Positions 37,114 to 49,371 of a DNA stretch of 64,000 bases are shown here, piece by piece; within the stretch, counting starts at the first letter, position 1, and each line of letters begins with the position of its first letter. Below the pieces are notes generated by a model, which saw nothing but the letters and a program-made list of their open reading frames with translations, was not told the origin of the DNA and ran no database searches. The position numbers were made by a program, and so were the translations under genes. The DNA comes from Isoetes taiwanensis. Its lineage: Eukaryota; Streptophyta; Lycopodiopsida; Isoetales; Isoetaceae. The DNA lies in NCBI GenBank assembly GCA_021234155.1, contig JAJEKV010000034.1:1796001-1860000 (forward strand), in the 5' to 3' direction.

Positions 37114-39100
37114 TTTGTGTATTCATTATTCTGGTATAGTTTTTGTTAGCAGTTTTGAGTACATCAGGAGTCAGCTCTACCATCTGAAGGAAATTGATCC
37201 TTGGAAAATAGGTTTTGCACCTAGATATTTGATTTACATTCTGTTCGGAGGATTTAGTTGAAGGAGAATATCATTGGTAGCATTGCATGAGATTATAGGT
37301 GCTTCTATGGCTGGGTTTGTAAGTGTCCTCTGTTTGTGGAGGGCCATGAAATGCATATTGTTTTCACCTTTAAGATAATCTCTGCCTTCTCTCTACCTGA
37401 CAAGGTTTTAAAGATAATCTCTGCTGGCAAAGTGCTAGATTATGAAATAGATAAAAGTGCGGGTTTGTTTACGTGTCAAACCTAGTCTCATCTGCAGATA
37501 ATATCTTTAGCAGGTCATCTTTGATGCAAGAAATGTGTTGGATTTTAGGAACTTTTAATCTATAGCTGAACTTTGGGCCAACTCCACCTTTTTTTTTGAA
37601 GCAGACACTCTAATTGCTTCTTTGAAGTGCTGATTCTGTTTGGTGCCTTCTTTTATTGTTTTTTCTATTAACCTGGAGTGTGTTGATCATATGACATTTG
37701 TCTGGATGTTTCATGCCTAGAGAAAACCATTTGTCTGGATTAAACCTGCCTTGTTTCATGCCTAGAGAAAACCAAGCAAGAGATGTGCTCATAAGATTAT
37801 TGATAAGATTATTGACGGGGCTTACGAAATGTTCCATGGAGTGGCATGTAGGCTATAGTGCTTATGCATAACCTGGGCATCCGTTAATATTTGAAGCTCA
37901 AATTTGCATTATTTAGAGTCCTCTCTGTGATAGTGCTCACCTTTACTAGGTATAAACATCAATACAATATTTCATTGAAAGTAGTTGACTAATGCGATAA
38001 TTTTTGAAGGGCAAACCTGGGGGTTGTAGTTTTGAGGTGGTGGAGCGCTGTTTTCCTGTTTTTAAACTTGCTTGGTTCACTGACTCTAAACTCCAATGAA
38101 TGTACTTTTTTGTAAAATAAAAAAACCCCGAGCAGTTAATTAAACCTTTGAAAACATAAGACAAACTAAGGCCGTAGAAGAGTGAGAATGCGAAGAGTGA
38201 GAATGCAAAGCAGAGAGAAGCAAGAGCAGGAATCGCTGGGAATTGACAGCACGAATTGCCTTTCATAAGCCCCTCCTAACGCTCGCACTCCTCAAAAATT
38301 CTAAGGTATTCTACTTAATAAAACACAAAGTGTTACAGTAATCTAAAGGCAATGTTCATTATGATGTCGCTCCTCAAAACTCGTAAGATATTCTACTTAA
38401 TAAAATACACAAAATTTTACAGTAATCTAAAGGCAATGTTCATTACGAAACGGTTCTATTCCTAGGTTATCATCAACATGAGTTGGACGTCAAAAAGCAT
38501 AGTTTTGGCATACTTTTTACATAAGCTTTTTTTTTTTGGAAGAACGTCATACTTTAGCATAGTTTTGGCATACTTTTTACATAAGCTTTTTTTTTTGGAA
38601 GAACGTCATACTTTATCAATAACACTCAACAATCATAGATAGGAATAAAAACCTAGTGGATAAATCGACCCAACTGTCTGTCAAGCATGATAAAGTAATA
38701 CAAACCAAACTACTTTCTTCCCATAATAACAAAGAGAAGAACAATACATATATCTTGAATACATAAAGGTAACCAGATCGAAGTTCATAGCATCATTAAC
38801 TAGAGTTGTCCAAAAACTAAATATAAATAGGCATAGACTATTTATAGGTCCAGAATTAGGCCAATTGGATGGAAAAAATCTCTTTAATTATTTGCACTGA
38901 CTCTATTCATTTTGTCCCTTACAATGATATTATAACCTCTCATCTTCTATGAGATAACTCTTGAAAGGTGTAAGTGGACGTCCACATACATTCAAAGTAG
39001 CTCTTAACTGCTTAATTTTTGTGCTTCAACATCACCCTTTAGATAGACAACCTCAAGAAATTTAAGAAGATAGATAGTTAGATAGATAGATGGAAGGAAG
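37114..39100. other. 3' flank of p23 and repeats, no gene seen
   Basis: Probably 3' UTR to begin with, then AT-rich DNA. A two-copy ~87-bp tandem repeat lies at 38,280-38,450 (TATTCTACTTAATAAAA in both). GATA-type simple repeats are at about 39,068-39,092. Confidence 0.5.
38499..38622. repeat. 62-bp tandem duplication with LINE-like tail
   Basis: GCATAGTTTTGGCATACTTT repeated twice, each followed by a T run and GGAAGAACGTCATACTTT. That tail resembles the 3' end of the LINE at 2,947 (T run, GAAGAACGTG), so this may be the stub of a very short LINE copy. Confidence 0.7.
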
Positions 39101-39114
39101 GCAACCTTTTATAC

Positions 39115-40200
39115 TATAAGGATAAGGTTTGTGTCCCAGAAATATCAGGCATAAGGAAGTTCATCCTCCACGATACTCACAATAGTCCTATAGCCGGCCA
39201 TGCAGGATTTATAAAGACATACTTCAAAATAAAAAGTAGTTATTTTTGGCCGAGCATGAAGAAAGGCATCGCCAAGTATATTTGGGATTGTCGGTTATGC
39301 CAGCAGCCGAAGGCAGAGCAACTTCGAATCCCAAGGGCTCTTGAACCATTGGTGGTGCCAGACGCCAAGTGGGAGATGTTAAGTGTGGACTTCATCACAG
39401 GTCTTTCCCGACCATCTAGGGGCCATGATGCCTTGATGGTGGTGGTTGACAAGTTGTCTAAGATGACGCATTTCTTGCCATGCAAAAACACTAATACATC
39501 CTTGCTTTTTGCCAAGGAAATCTTTAGGTTGCCTGCGATGCTTGGAATCATATCAGATAGGGATCCGAAGTTCATAAGTGCATTTTGGAGAGACTTCTTC
39601 AACACCATTGGGACGAAGCTTTGTATGAGTACAACATATCATTCCCAAATTGATGGTCAGACGGAGAGGACAAATCGGATCTTGGAAGATATCTTGAGGC
39701 ATTATGTCTAGAATAAGCAATCAAAGTGGGAGGACGATATATGCTTGGTTGAGTTTGCATATAATAGTACCAAGCAAGAATCATCTCAGATGTCCCCCGT
39801 TATGATCAATTATGGTTATGGTAATCCTGTGTCAAAGGTATAAGTGACCAATCTTGTAAGCTCGCATCTGAAGGTTCGCAAGATCTTCCACGTGAGCCTA
39901 CTTAAGAGGCATACCCCAAACCTAGAGGAGGGTTTGGAGGATCCAATCTTGTTGGAAATGACTGATCCCGAGTTGGTTCTTGACAAAGTGTTCAAGAAAA
40001 CAAGAAGATTCCTTCAATACTTGGTCAAGTGGAAGCACTTATCAGTGGAAGACGCGACATGGGTATTAAAACAAGATTTAGAGAAGCAGTACCCACAATT
40101 TATGCAGCAGTTCGACGGCCAAGTCATCTTCGAATTGGTCAACACTAACCTATTAGGTGGTCTTAGCTTAGCTTGTATGTCTTTAGAAGGCATATGAATT
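39115..40200 (+). pseudogene. chromovirus-type Ty3 integrase and chromodomain fragment
   Basis: Reads ...VCVPEISG, then a zinc-binding HHCC region (HNSPIAGHAGF ... CRLCQQPK), the integrase core with LSVDFITG, IISDRDPKF and GQTERTNR (the D, D, E positions), and a C-terminal chromodomain RFLQYLVKWKHLSVEDATW (about 40,005-40,065). TAG at about 39,709 and a frame change near 39,840 inactivate it. The chromodomain marks the chromovirus branch and distinguishes it from the Tat/Athila element at 8-19 kb. The gag-RT part is missing upstream. Confidence 0.9.
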
Positions 40201-40229
40201 CTAGGCTAGTTAGGATGCATACATAGAAA

Positions 40230-40351
40230 TCTTGGAGCATGGACGTTGATGAGCTCCCCTTTGGGAGGTCTCTAGGCCAGTATGCACCAGAAGTGCGCAT
40301 GACTTGGGAGGGTCATGTGAGAAGTGTGTGATCATGGGCGATGATGGGATC
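40230..40351 (+). repeat. chromovirus downstream tandem repeat, left remnant
   Basis: Ends GTGATCATGGGCGATGATGG+GATC and aligns with the units at 63,240-63,470. Element 1 interrupts it after GATC at 40,348-40,351. Confidence 0.8.
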
Positions 40352-40380
40352 AAGCATGAATTAATTAATTAGAGAAATTT
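40352..40380 (+). repeat. element 1 left terminal inverted repeat
   Basis: Begins AAGCATGA. Pairs with 63,189-63,217. Confidence 0.75.
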
Positions 40381-40730
40381 GGAATTCTCGTTTAGCATGA
40401 AATTGGTTCTTGGTTAGCCATATAGTGCAGAAACTACTAGCGACTGAGTAAAAGTTGTTGTTTTTTAGTACACATTCTACCAATGATCCGGTGTTGTTCA
40501 GAAATAGGGTTTTTACTGCTCATGCAAAGGTCCATCGTGAGTAGAATGTAGTAGTGTGGAATGCTCGATGTTATCGCAAGAATCGTGAACGCGATCTTTT
40601 GCAGCTGAGAAGAGACAAAATAATGAGCTTTTTATTAAAACCATATGGGAGCATTACGTACTAAAAAGGTGCAGTGGAGCAAGTATAGCACAAACATTTC
40701 AGTATTTAAAGCTATGTATTTGCCACAGAG

Positions 40731-40745
40731 GATCGCGGCCGCGAT
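40731..40745. repeat. GATCGCGGCCGCGAT palindrome, 3' of the methyltransferase gene
   Basis: Same core as the palindromes in introns 1 and 3 of the gene. Confidence 0.85.
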
Positions 40746-40872
40746 TATTTTCAACATTAAACATGCACGGAGCAGCAGTAAGGACAAAAAGATATGGTAA
40801 TATATATTCTTGAAACAAAAACTTCCATTGAAGGAAGTAATGTACAATTATCATTCTTGAGGGATGCAATTA

Positions 40873-41735
40873 TCATTCTTGTGATTGTGTTTCAGATACA
40901 CTATCAAGTATCACACCCATTTCATTGGCCATGCGGATGACATGCGCTCTACCCAATTCTATAGTTTGTGTTGTGTCCATCTCTGAATAACCTGTGACCT
41001 CTGGAATCTGAACACCCATGGCCTCTGCGATGCGCTCCACATGTGAATCAGGCTCCACATTTTCACTCTCCCCTGCACTGGTCACGCCTATAAGTTCTTT
41101 CTCCGATTGAGTAGCAAACTCGTGTGGATGAAAGACCTTTTGCTTCTTGCAGTGTACCTGATGCTCTTGTGTCCCAACAGACTCATCTTGGTCTGTTTCC
41201 ATGTGTTGTTGGTCTATTTCCATGTGCTGTATGCCCATGTATTCAAACTTATGTTCGCCTGTCAAGAATGGCATGTACCCATCAATCTTCTCATTCAATG
41301 CACTTAATTTTTGAAAAGTGGGCTCGAGGGCTTCAATACCTTTTTCCGTCGCTTCCAGCAAGCGCTTTGTTTCTTGCATTCTCTCCTCGTATGATTTAGC
41401 ATCGAGGTTATCCAAGATGGTATCCAACCCTGATATATCTGTGTTTTGGGTAATACTGATGTTGAGCAGCAAAGGATCTCTGCATTCTCTGCTTTCTCCT
41501 CTTCTTCAGATCCCCCAGTACTTTGATTGGCCATTTTCTCAAGTGTTTCCAAGAAGGACCTCAGGAAACGGCACACTTTACCTGAACTTTCAAAGGCCAC
41601 GCTCTTTTTGCCTTGCATAAGAGCGGCACGAGAAGCTGTCCCAGCCGAAAAGAAATCGAGGACACAACCGTCAGTGGGCACCAGCTGATCAACAATGTAA
41701 TAGGCATATGAGGTTTTCAACTGGCATTTCCATTA
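40873..41735 (-). pseudogene. ParB/methyltransferase-like gene of element 1, 3' part
   Basis: Continues, on the minus strand, the gene cut at 56,581. It opens TSYAYYIVDQLVPTDGCVLD, FFSAGTASRAALMQGKKSVA: this is the S-adenosylmethionine-binding motif I region (usual form VLDPFxGSGTT...A...GR..IAIE) that follows the catalytic motif in permuted beta-class N4/N6 DNA methyltransferases. The Gly-rich loop reads FSAGTAS, a changed form. After a frame change near 41,490 it ends with a coiled coil (YEERMQETKRLLEATEKGIE) and an acidic, His-rich tail, stopping at TGA 40,873. One base must be missing at the junction (INGN/KCQLKTS) for the frame to run on. Activity cannot be claimed. Confidence 0.7.
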
Positions 41736-41762
41736 GGGCGGATTTGGGGTCTGAAAATGGCC
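41735..41762 (+). repeat. element 2 left terminal inverted repeat
   Basis: AGGGCGGATTTGGGGTCTGA plus AAATGGCC: 28 bases, perfectly inverted at 56,554-56,581. Weaker similarity (TTCCACGTCA) continues inward. Confidence 0.92.
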
Positions 41763-42310
41763 TCCTATCAGCCATTCCACGTCATATTTCCGCTCCCTTT
41801 TTCCCATGCCACCTAGGATACCAAACTCTCATAATTACAGATTTGCTTGGAATATTCTTCCGGAATAAGGGGGATTGCACATTCATGGCCATATGTATTT
41901 AATTACGTTTGGTTGTCGGCGGTTTGATGCAACACGTGGCTTCTAAAATGGCACTTGCATTATAGCATCTGGGCAACTCATGATGGCCGGTGTCTCTTGG
42001 TAAGCGTCGCGGCGTCACGCCTTCTACATTTCAAAAGTTGAATGTGTAGGTTGAAGCTTTGTATCGGATCGGACTTTCATTTTCGGTGACTGGCCAGCTG
42101 CTAACCCGATCTTCACTTCATCCTAATCTGGGCTTCCGCCCCTACAATTCCAAATTTGAATTTGCTTAATGTATAAAAGCATGGATTGTAGGAGAATGGA
42201 CTTTTCGATTTCCATATGCACGTTGCAAATTTCAAAAGCGAAGTTAGTATGCGGACGTTAGGCTCACCACACGGCGAATTGTGTTGGGGCATAAAATACC
42301 ACACCTTGAT
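41760..42310. repeat. element 2 subterminal repeat, copy 1
   Basis: GGCCTCCTATCAGCCATTCC onward matches 44,955-45,540 (shared CAGATTTGCTTGGAATATTC, GCATTATAGCAT). It lacks genes. Mutated by many small indels between copies. Confidence 0.8.
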
Positions 42311-42830
42311 TTGTGCGCCGTCGCGATCTACCTGATATGGAAGTTGCTTGTTGTCAAATTAAACTTAAACACAAGTGAGGTCGGCACTTACGTGGTTTTC
42401 TCGAGGAGGGTTTGGAGTGTTTTTTTTTAAATCCCAATTATCGACATAGTGTGGCGTAGCATCTTGGTATTAAATAGTATGTTAAATTCAATTATATCGG
42501 TGTTCATTTTACGGTTAAACTCAAATCATATAGGTTTAGGAATAAGGTTAAAAAGGAAGATATTGGCTATTTAGGAATAAGGTTAAAAAGGAAGATATTG
42601 GATATTTAGGTATAAGGTTAAAAAGGAAGATATTAGATATGGCTCAAATTTGAGATATGCACATAATGGCATGTAATGATGGTTGATAGGACTTGGAATA
42701 CTGAATCATTCCTCACGATTTTCACGTCTAATCCAGCCTATATCTATTCCAGCTAGATTGGCCCATTCTCCCCCAATCTCCGCCCAATCTTTGCTAGATC
42801 CTCCGCCCAATTTTTCTAGTCCATCGCCAT
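42311..42830. other. non-coding, with 36-bp tandem repeat
   Basis: GGTTAAAAAGGAAGATATT occurs three times at about 42,547-42,635 with a ~36-bp period. No gene seen. Confidence 0.7.
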
Positions 42831-43256
42831 GAAGAGATCAGCTCACGGAAGAGCGGGAGGTGTCCTCCAAGAGGCCCTATTACGGCTGGAAGAGGTGTTC
42901 CCTCCATGATTCCCTCCGGCGCCCACGGTTCTTGCTCAATGCCTCTGATTCCTCGATTCCTCGATTCCTTTGGCGAGGAATCGAGAATGAGGAATCGAGG
43001 AAATTCCGAGCGAGGAGTTCATCCACCAGTGTTCTTGAAGGTTTGGATAGGAGATTCTTGAAAAATGAGTGGTCTACCGAAGAGGAGAAGAAGCCCAAGA
43101 TGATGAAGAAGATGAAGAAGTTGAAGACCGAATCTGGCGACTTCGAGGAGCTCATGGCGTTAGTTCATGGTACATGCATGTTTTCTTTCTTTTCTTAAGC
43201 ATTCAACTAACGGTTATTTCTTATTTTTTTTTTGCAGATGATGAAGCAGATGAATG
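42831..43256 (+). CDS. small basic/acidic protein of element 2, two exons, unidentified
   Basis: ATG at 42,831 (MKRSAHGRAG) leads, after a one-base frame change, into a frame that runs to FEELMALVH. A donor (CATG|GTACAT, about 43,170) and an acceptor (TTTTTTTGCAG, about 43,238) then join to DDEADE-stop in phase (TGA about 43,254). The middle is Arg-rich and then Lys-rich (EEKKPKMMKKMKKLK), so the protein is charged and probably nuclear, but I recognise no domain. An internal inverted repeat (TCGATTCCTCGATTCC / GGAATCGAG) lies at about 42,950-43,000. Confidence 0.4.
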
Positions 43257-43799
43257 AAATTTGTTAGGGCAGAGCACCTCTTATTTTTTTTTCCTTGTTC
43301 TTAGTCGAGCTTGCCTCCAGCTTCTTACCATATGCCTGCAAGCCTCCGAGCTTTTTTGTTGTGAATAGTTGAAGCCTCCGGGCATTTAAATTTACAAAAT
43401 GATGTAAAGCCATACGGCCATAAAAAATTTTGAATGTAAAAAGTTTTTGCTTCTAATTCCATTTGAATACCTAACTTTTTTTTTACTGTACATGTGTTAC
43501 CACTCTTAAGTACATAAGTCATCATCCCTTTTCAAAGAGCATATTATTTTTCAAGGATCACACCAAGCGAATAGTACATATGCAACAAAAATGGAACACA
43601 CTAAATTCGCATCGTGTGATCCACTTTCTTATTTGTTGTCAAATTAAAACTAAACACAAGTCCCTCGTCAATAGTCTCCCATTTGCATATAAAATATCTA
43701 TCATTCCAAGTTATATTATGTTTTCCTTCCTATGTAATTGAGTGTCCAATTTCTGTTCTCCTTCATTTTGTTCCTTCAAAATTCTTAAAACATGGCACG

Positions 43800-44475
43800 T
43801 GTACTTGTGTGCATTTATTACTTATAAAGCATTTATTGCAGCATTTATTGCGGCCACTTAATAACCTTCTTTGCATTCATTGATTATATAAAGCATTTAT
43901 TGCGGTAACCTCGAATATTTCGTGATGTTGACGTGATTACATGACACGTGTACAGTGTGCATTCATTGATTGTAAAGCATTTATTGCAGCCATTAATAAC
44001 CTCGAATATTGTGTGCATTCATTGATTATAAAGCATTTATTGCGGGCATTAATTTTAGATTTGAGGCATTTATGAGCATTTATGGCGGAGGAAGATATGA
44101 GCATTACCATAGGATGACACGTTGCATTCATCGCATTTATGGCAGATTTGTGCACTTTGCATTTATTGCGGCCATTAATACACTTTGCATTTTTTTGGCC
44201 ATTAATGCGCTTTGAATTTATTGCGAATTATCAAAGCCGCGACATGTGTGCACTTTGCATTTATTGTAGCCATTAATACCTTTTGCATTTATTGCGACCA
44301 TTAATACGCTTTGCATTTATTGCGGCCATTAATACGCTTTGCATTTATTGCGAGTTATCAAAGCACGACATGTGTGCACTTTGCATTTATTGCGGCCATT
44401 AATACGCTTTGTATTTATTGCGAATTATCAAAGCACGACATGTGTGCACTTTGCATTTATTGCGGCCATTGGCAA
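43800..44475. repeat. satellite-like array, ~28-bp and ~93-bp periods
   Basis: TTTGCATTTATTGCGGCCAT and variants recur many times; a longer unit adds TTATCAAAGCACGACATGTG (about 44,230, 44,348, 44,425). No gene. Confidence 0.85.
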
Positions 44476-44649
44476 ATTTGTTAGAAGATATCAATCCCAA
44501 TATATATAGAATCTTAATGATATCCATTTTAGGATAATTATGGATATGAAATATATATCGAATGATATTAATGATTACATGCGAGTTGCGATATAGGCAC
44601 TTGGCATAAATATAGCCCTAGATTAGTCATGTGTGTCGATCATCCAACA

Positions 44650-44760
44650 AAACTCCATCTTATAAATAGAAGGCCTTCTTATTGTCTCGACGCATTAAGA
44701 GCACTTGAAGAGCTATTGTGAGCGCTTCTCTTCTGCTTCACTAATTGCATGCAAGGTAAA
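44650..44760 (+). promoter_or_regulatory. probable promoter and leader of the element 2 transposase transcript
   Basis: TTATAAATAGAAGG at 44,650-44,663 has the same TATA core and following AGAAG as the minus-strand promoters at 50.88 and 51.80 kb. A possible leader exon ends GCATGCAAG|GTAAAT at about 44,757. The next plus-strand gene starts at about 45,942. Confidence 0.45.
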
Positions 44761-44954
44761 TATTCTCCCATTTTGTAATTTCTAAATTAGAGTTAGAATG
44801 TAAGATCTTACGAAGTTGCTTCACATCAATCTAGAATCACTTGGCCATTGCGAAGAGAATATTGGGCGTTAACGGGGTCCAACTGCACACGTTTTGAAAA
44901 AGAGAAATGTTCGCGGCGGCCTTGGCCGCCGCGATAAATTTCTTGTATGAACTA

Positions 44955-45540
44955 AAATGGCCTCCTATCAGCCATTCCACGTCATATTTCCGCCCCTTTT
45001 TTCCCGTCAGATTTGCTTGGAATATTCTCCCGGAATAAGGGGAATCGCATATCTATGGCGCCATATATATTTAATTCTCTTGTTGTCGGATAGATTGGCG
45101 CAACACGTTAAAACTTCTAAAAAGCCACTTGCATTATAGCATACCGGCAACTCATGGCGGTGTCTCTTGGTTTGTCGATACCAATCATGCATCACCGATT
45201 CTTGTCTTGCCCTATTTTCATTTAGAGTCCATTCCCTTCTACATTTCAAAATTTGAATGTGTAGGTTGAAGCTTTGTATTAGACTTTTCGTTTTGAGGCT
45301 GCGATTAGCCTTAAAAGTTAAATAAAGGGATCTTTACTTCATCCCAATACAGGCTTCCGCCCCTACAATTCGAATTTTGAATTTGCTTTTGTATAAAAGC
45401 ATGGATTATAGGAGAATGGACTTTTCCATATGCACGCGTTGCAAATTTCAAAAGCGAGGTTAGTACGGACCGAGCCTCAAGCGAAGCGAATTGTCTTTGG
45501 GGCATACAAATTGTACACATTCATTTCGCGCCGCGATCCA
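44955..45540. repeat. element 2 subterminal repeat, copy 2
   Basis: Repeat of 41,760-42,310, without the first ~20 bases of the terminal repeat. It suggests an internal duplication or a second element end swallowed by element 2. Confidence 0.8.
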
Positions 45541-45941
45541 CAGCGGTATGGAAGCTCCAAATGATGTGTGGATAAGGATCCAACCCCGACTTCGGGGAAT
45601 ATGCTCCGATCTTCAATCGCCAAAAAAAGAGGTCTAAAAATAAGAACTTAGACCTCGACATGTTTAGCCTTGCGTGCTCAAAAAGTATCGACATCCGGGG
45701 CGGATGGCGGTTTATATCCATTGGATCCGTTGAGTGGCGGGAAAACCGTCATTTGGGGCGTTTCAAGTTTAGTCCGATTTTGTGGTGGCGGTAACTCGGC
45801 CTCTTGGGATATTGTGAGATTGAGAGGGATGAAGGCATTCTAATCGAATCTGATTCCTTGAGATGAGCCGCCCCGATTGTCACAAGAGAATTATAACTTA
45901 AACCAGCACTCTTTTTTCTCTCGCTTCATTACTCCACTGTG

Positions 45942-48120
45942 ATGAAGGAAAGGAATGACGGCTTGGGGAGGGAAACTTCTTTGAGATACGAAGTGGAGAA
46001 GTCCAAATTGGTGATAGGGCAGCTGCAAGAAAAGATCCAAGAGCTCGAAAGAGCAAACTTTGGGCTTCAATGTAGGTTAAAGAATTTGAAGAAAACACCC
46101 CTTGGCTTGCGAGAAAGGAAGAAGCATTATCGGCCAGATAGAGGAACTGAAGTTTGGATCAGGTGCATTCAGACGTGAGGGTCCGCGGCCACAAGGTCCG
46201 TTTACAACACTAGCAAAGGCCGGTTAAGATCTGGGGAAACTAGAAGCAATCTTGGTTACGTAGTGAAGAACCTAGCGACGAGCGGGGGAGATAGTGGACA
46301 TGATTTGTCACCCTACAACTCTCCTCTCAAGAAGATGGTATTGGAAATGGTACTAGGGGAGATCTACAAGAAGTTAGAAGCGACAGATGTACAGACTGTT
46401 TGTGATGATGTAGGCATCAGTAGGCTTGGTTACCGTTCTCTATTCAAGCCATTCCACGAAGCGTTGAAAAGAATGGGCACAAAAAAGTATTAAACTCCAC
46501 GTCCACAAAATGTCGAGAATACAAGGGTTACTAGGACAAAGATGGTGTATGCCATATTAGGAGAGATGCACCACGTTGAATGTCTTTGGTCACCATAGCC
46601 ATAAAAGATAAGAATGGCAAGGATTGTTGTGATATAGTTGGAATGAATGAACACAATAATCTTTGGGTTGACACAGTTACTCTCTTACAATTCCTTGTCA
46701 AATATTATGACTTAACGATTCGCGAGAACTAATGGTGAGATTGAAGTTTGCATAAAATTGGATGAAATGGAACCCGACCAAGTTTGAGAAGTATGAGAGG
46801 GTATCCGTTGTCATCATGAATAGAGCAATTGAGAATGCAATTGCACATGCTAAATCAAAGAGCAACAAGAATAACAAAAAAGATGTAGAGGTGTGGCTGA
46901 CGAGGAGAGAAGAAGCGTCTTGGAAAAATGGTTCTCATGTCAATCAAGATGACACACGGTGGTTAGGTCTCTTTAAAGTTCGTAAAAAAACCCACGAGGT
47001 TTTGAAATGGGTGTTCAATCAAACCCGACATCCCCGAGTCTAATATCTAGATTCGAGGGAGGGAAAAATTGCAAGTAGATCACTATGGATCTTACAAAGT
47101 AATTTTTCACTTGGCGTCTGATTTAAAAACCGAGAAAGCAATGTACAACATAAGTGGAGGAGGACAAACATGCAAAAGTTATGTCTCTTTGCAATCATGC
47201 AAGGGCAAGAAATCTTTGGGAAGACTGTTTCAACCTTGTCCCTTAACCAAGCAAATGCTCCTAATAGAGGAGAAGAAGATCCCAAGTTCCATGGCATTTT
47301 CCCCATTCCATTAGAGAGGGTTCATATCGCACTTTGCGGCTTTGTGAGAATCATCGACAAGATGATATTTTTGAGCTGCATTTAGGTGTGGAACATTTCG
47401 CACAAGAAGAGAAGAGAGGAAGGAATTAGTAGAGTTGAACATGTTCTATCGAAAGCGAGTTTGCATGGTGGCAATGTAAGATTAGAGCTTCGATGAGAAG
47501 CGGGCGGGAAGAACAAGTGTGCCTCGTAAGGTGTCAATTGGAGGGATGAAAGCTTCGGCGCTTCATAAAGAATCATAGAGAGGCTCGAACGGAAACCGGA
47601 TGGGAGAAAAGGTCTATGAATTTGGAAAATTGCTGGTTGATGCGGGCGAGGACCGCCTGAGATGGCGTTAGTTCGGCATTAAGGAAAAAAAGCATGGGAT
47701 GCATTATGCGAATTGTTCCCATACATTGAGAGAATGGACCTCACAAGAAAAGATCTTGAGAAATGTTAGTGCAAGCGAATAACAAATTTATTAAAGCTTT
47801 CATAGGCGCATGGGGGAGAGTGAAGTCACGCACTACTTGCACATCTTTTGGGCTCATGCACCTTGGTTTTTAGGAAGTATGGAAGCCTAGCGGTGTGGAG
47901 TGCACAAGGCATGGAGAAGTCGCATAAACAAGCTAAAATAGCCTTTCATCGTAACACTCAAAGAGGGGGTGGAAATGTGGGAACCAACCCTCTAAGACGG
48001 ATGACGAGTGGTTTTATAGAAGGGCGATGGCTAAATACGACAAGAAGGTCGCTTTAAGAAGCAACCCGAAAGTCGTAAACACCATTGGCATAATCTTTGA
48101 AGAGAAAACGGAAAGTTTGC
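45942..48120 (+). pseudogene. element 2 transposase-like gene, decayed
   Basis: Plus-strand blocks in order: ATG 45,942 with a coiled coil (VIGQLQEKIQELERANFGLQ), a helical segment (VCDDVGISRLGYRSLFKPFH, about 46,400-46,460), DYGSYKVIFHLASDLKTE (~47,080), IPLERVHIALCGFVRIIDKM (~47,320) and KYGSLAVWSAQGMEKSHKQA (~47,875-47,935). The last two resemble, from memory, the H-x-C-x-L-H-A-x-V-R-I-x-EK and E-KYGSL...QQGMEKSH segments of large eukaryotic DDE-type transposase-like proteins. At least five frame changes break it. This is the only transposase-like gene inside element 2, so it is the presumed mobiliser. Catalytic residues cannot be assigned. Confidence 0.5.
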
Positions 48121-48451
48121 TTGGCAAAATTCTAGGGCCCCACTAGCATCGCAACAAAGTGGAGATCTAAGAGACAAAGAATCGGTAAAGTATACTTGTA
48201 ATGTGTAGCATGTTCACACGACCTTGAAGTACTTGCCTCCAACCTTGTTTGCACAACCTGTAACCCATGTCGTGTGATCTTATTTGTATCATCTGGTGGC
48301 CTTGAGCATGGAGTTAAGCTATTGCTTGCATTTATGTGGCTTCGGCGTCGTGTGAAGCTTTACAAGATAATAATAAAAAGGGTTACTTTTGATTAAAGTT
48401 GTGAAAGATGTTACATTGAAAAACAAAATACAACGACTCATTGTTGCTCGG

Positions 48452-48887
48452 TCACGAGCTCTTCTTCATTATCTTCATCATCATCATCAGCTCGGTCCCT
48501 CGTCTTAGGTTCTTCATCTCTTCCCTCAAGCGAGCAATCACCCTATCCAAGCGTTCCTCCAATGTGTCCACCATCTCTTTGTACATGTCCCGCTCCTGTC
48601 CCAATAGCACAAGCGTGTTCTTACGCTTTGAATTAGCATCCTTGTTGCCGTCATAACCACCTCGGTCGCGGTTGTTGGGGCATGTCATCTGTCCAAACCT
48701 TCTATTCAACCGCTTGATTTGCCTCTCACGGCTCTGAAGCATGAGAAGGTTGAATTCATTCTCTTCTTCTTTTTCTGCTGAATTGTAGCGGCGTTTTTCC
48801 TTTAGAAGATCATCTTGCTCCTTCAACCTCTTCATTAGAACACCCAACACTATGTCGGAAGGGAGTTCTATCCTCTTCGTTTTCCAT
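48452..48887 (-). CDS. coiled-coil protein of element 2, paralogue 4
   Basis: ATG 48,887 (MENEEDRTP), then after a probable one-base error SDIVLGVLMKRLKEQDDLL, a long charged coiled coil (NEFNLLMLQSRERQIKRLNR; VDTLEERLDRVIARLREEMK), stop TGA 48,452. The block DI-x-L-x-V-x-MKR-(L/F)-KE is shared with paralogues 1 and 2, as is position in a head-to-tail minus-strand row. Function unknown; it could dimerise through the coil. Confidence 0.55.
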
Positions 48888-49371
48888 TATCGGCGGTTGA
48901 GGATGTGGAGGCCATAGATGACAAATGGGAGGGGCGTTAAGATTATAGAAGTGAGGAGCAAAGACTCTAACCGTGCGGAAGGAGCACATGCAAGGACCTC
49001 AATTTATACATATTAGCGCTTGAACATATTAAACACACTTTCAAATTTTATGCGCATGCGCGCGTGTCGAGGGATTACGTAGGTTGTCCGCTAGAACACA
49101 TTAATGGTAATCTTGTCACTTGGAACACATTAATAACTATTCTAACTACAATCGTATATCACACCACGCGAAATCACTTTTGAGCTTTAAAACCCTATGA
49201 AGGGTTTAAACCCGTGTGATCTGTCTTAATCATTCTCTCTACCACGGATATTGAAAATTAAAATAGGAAACGTAATATTGGTACATTTGTCAAAAACTTT
49301 TCCCATTGAAAGATAAAACCAATTACAAACATTAAAAAAAAAAACGGGCCCCTCTAGGAGGAGCCCGATGC

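Noticed and set aside
41720-41902. Plus-strand open frame starting at the element 2 left end
   Set aside because: It crosses the inverted repeat and mirrors the minus-strand frame at the other end; it is the terminal repeat read through, not a gene.
43800-44475. CRISPR-like array
   Set aside because: Eukaryotic DNA; units are contiguous with no unique spacers of constant length and no cas genes.
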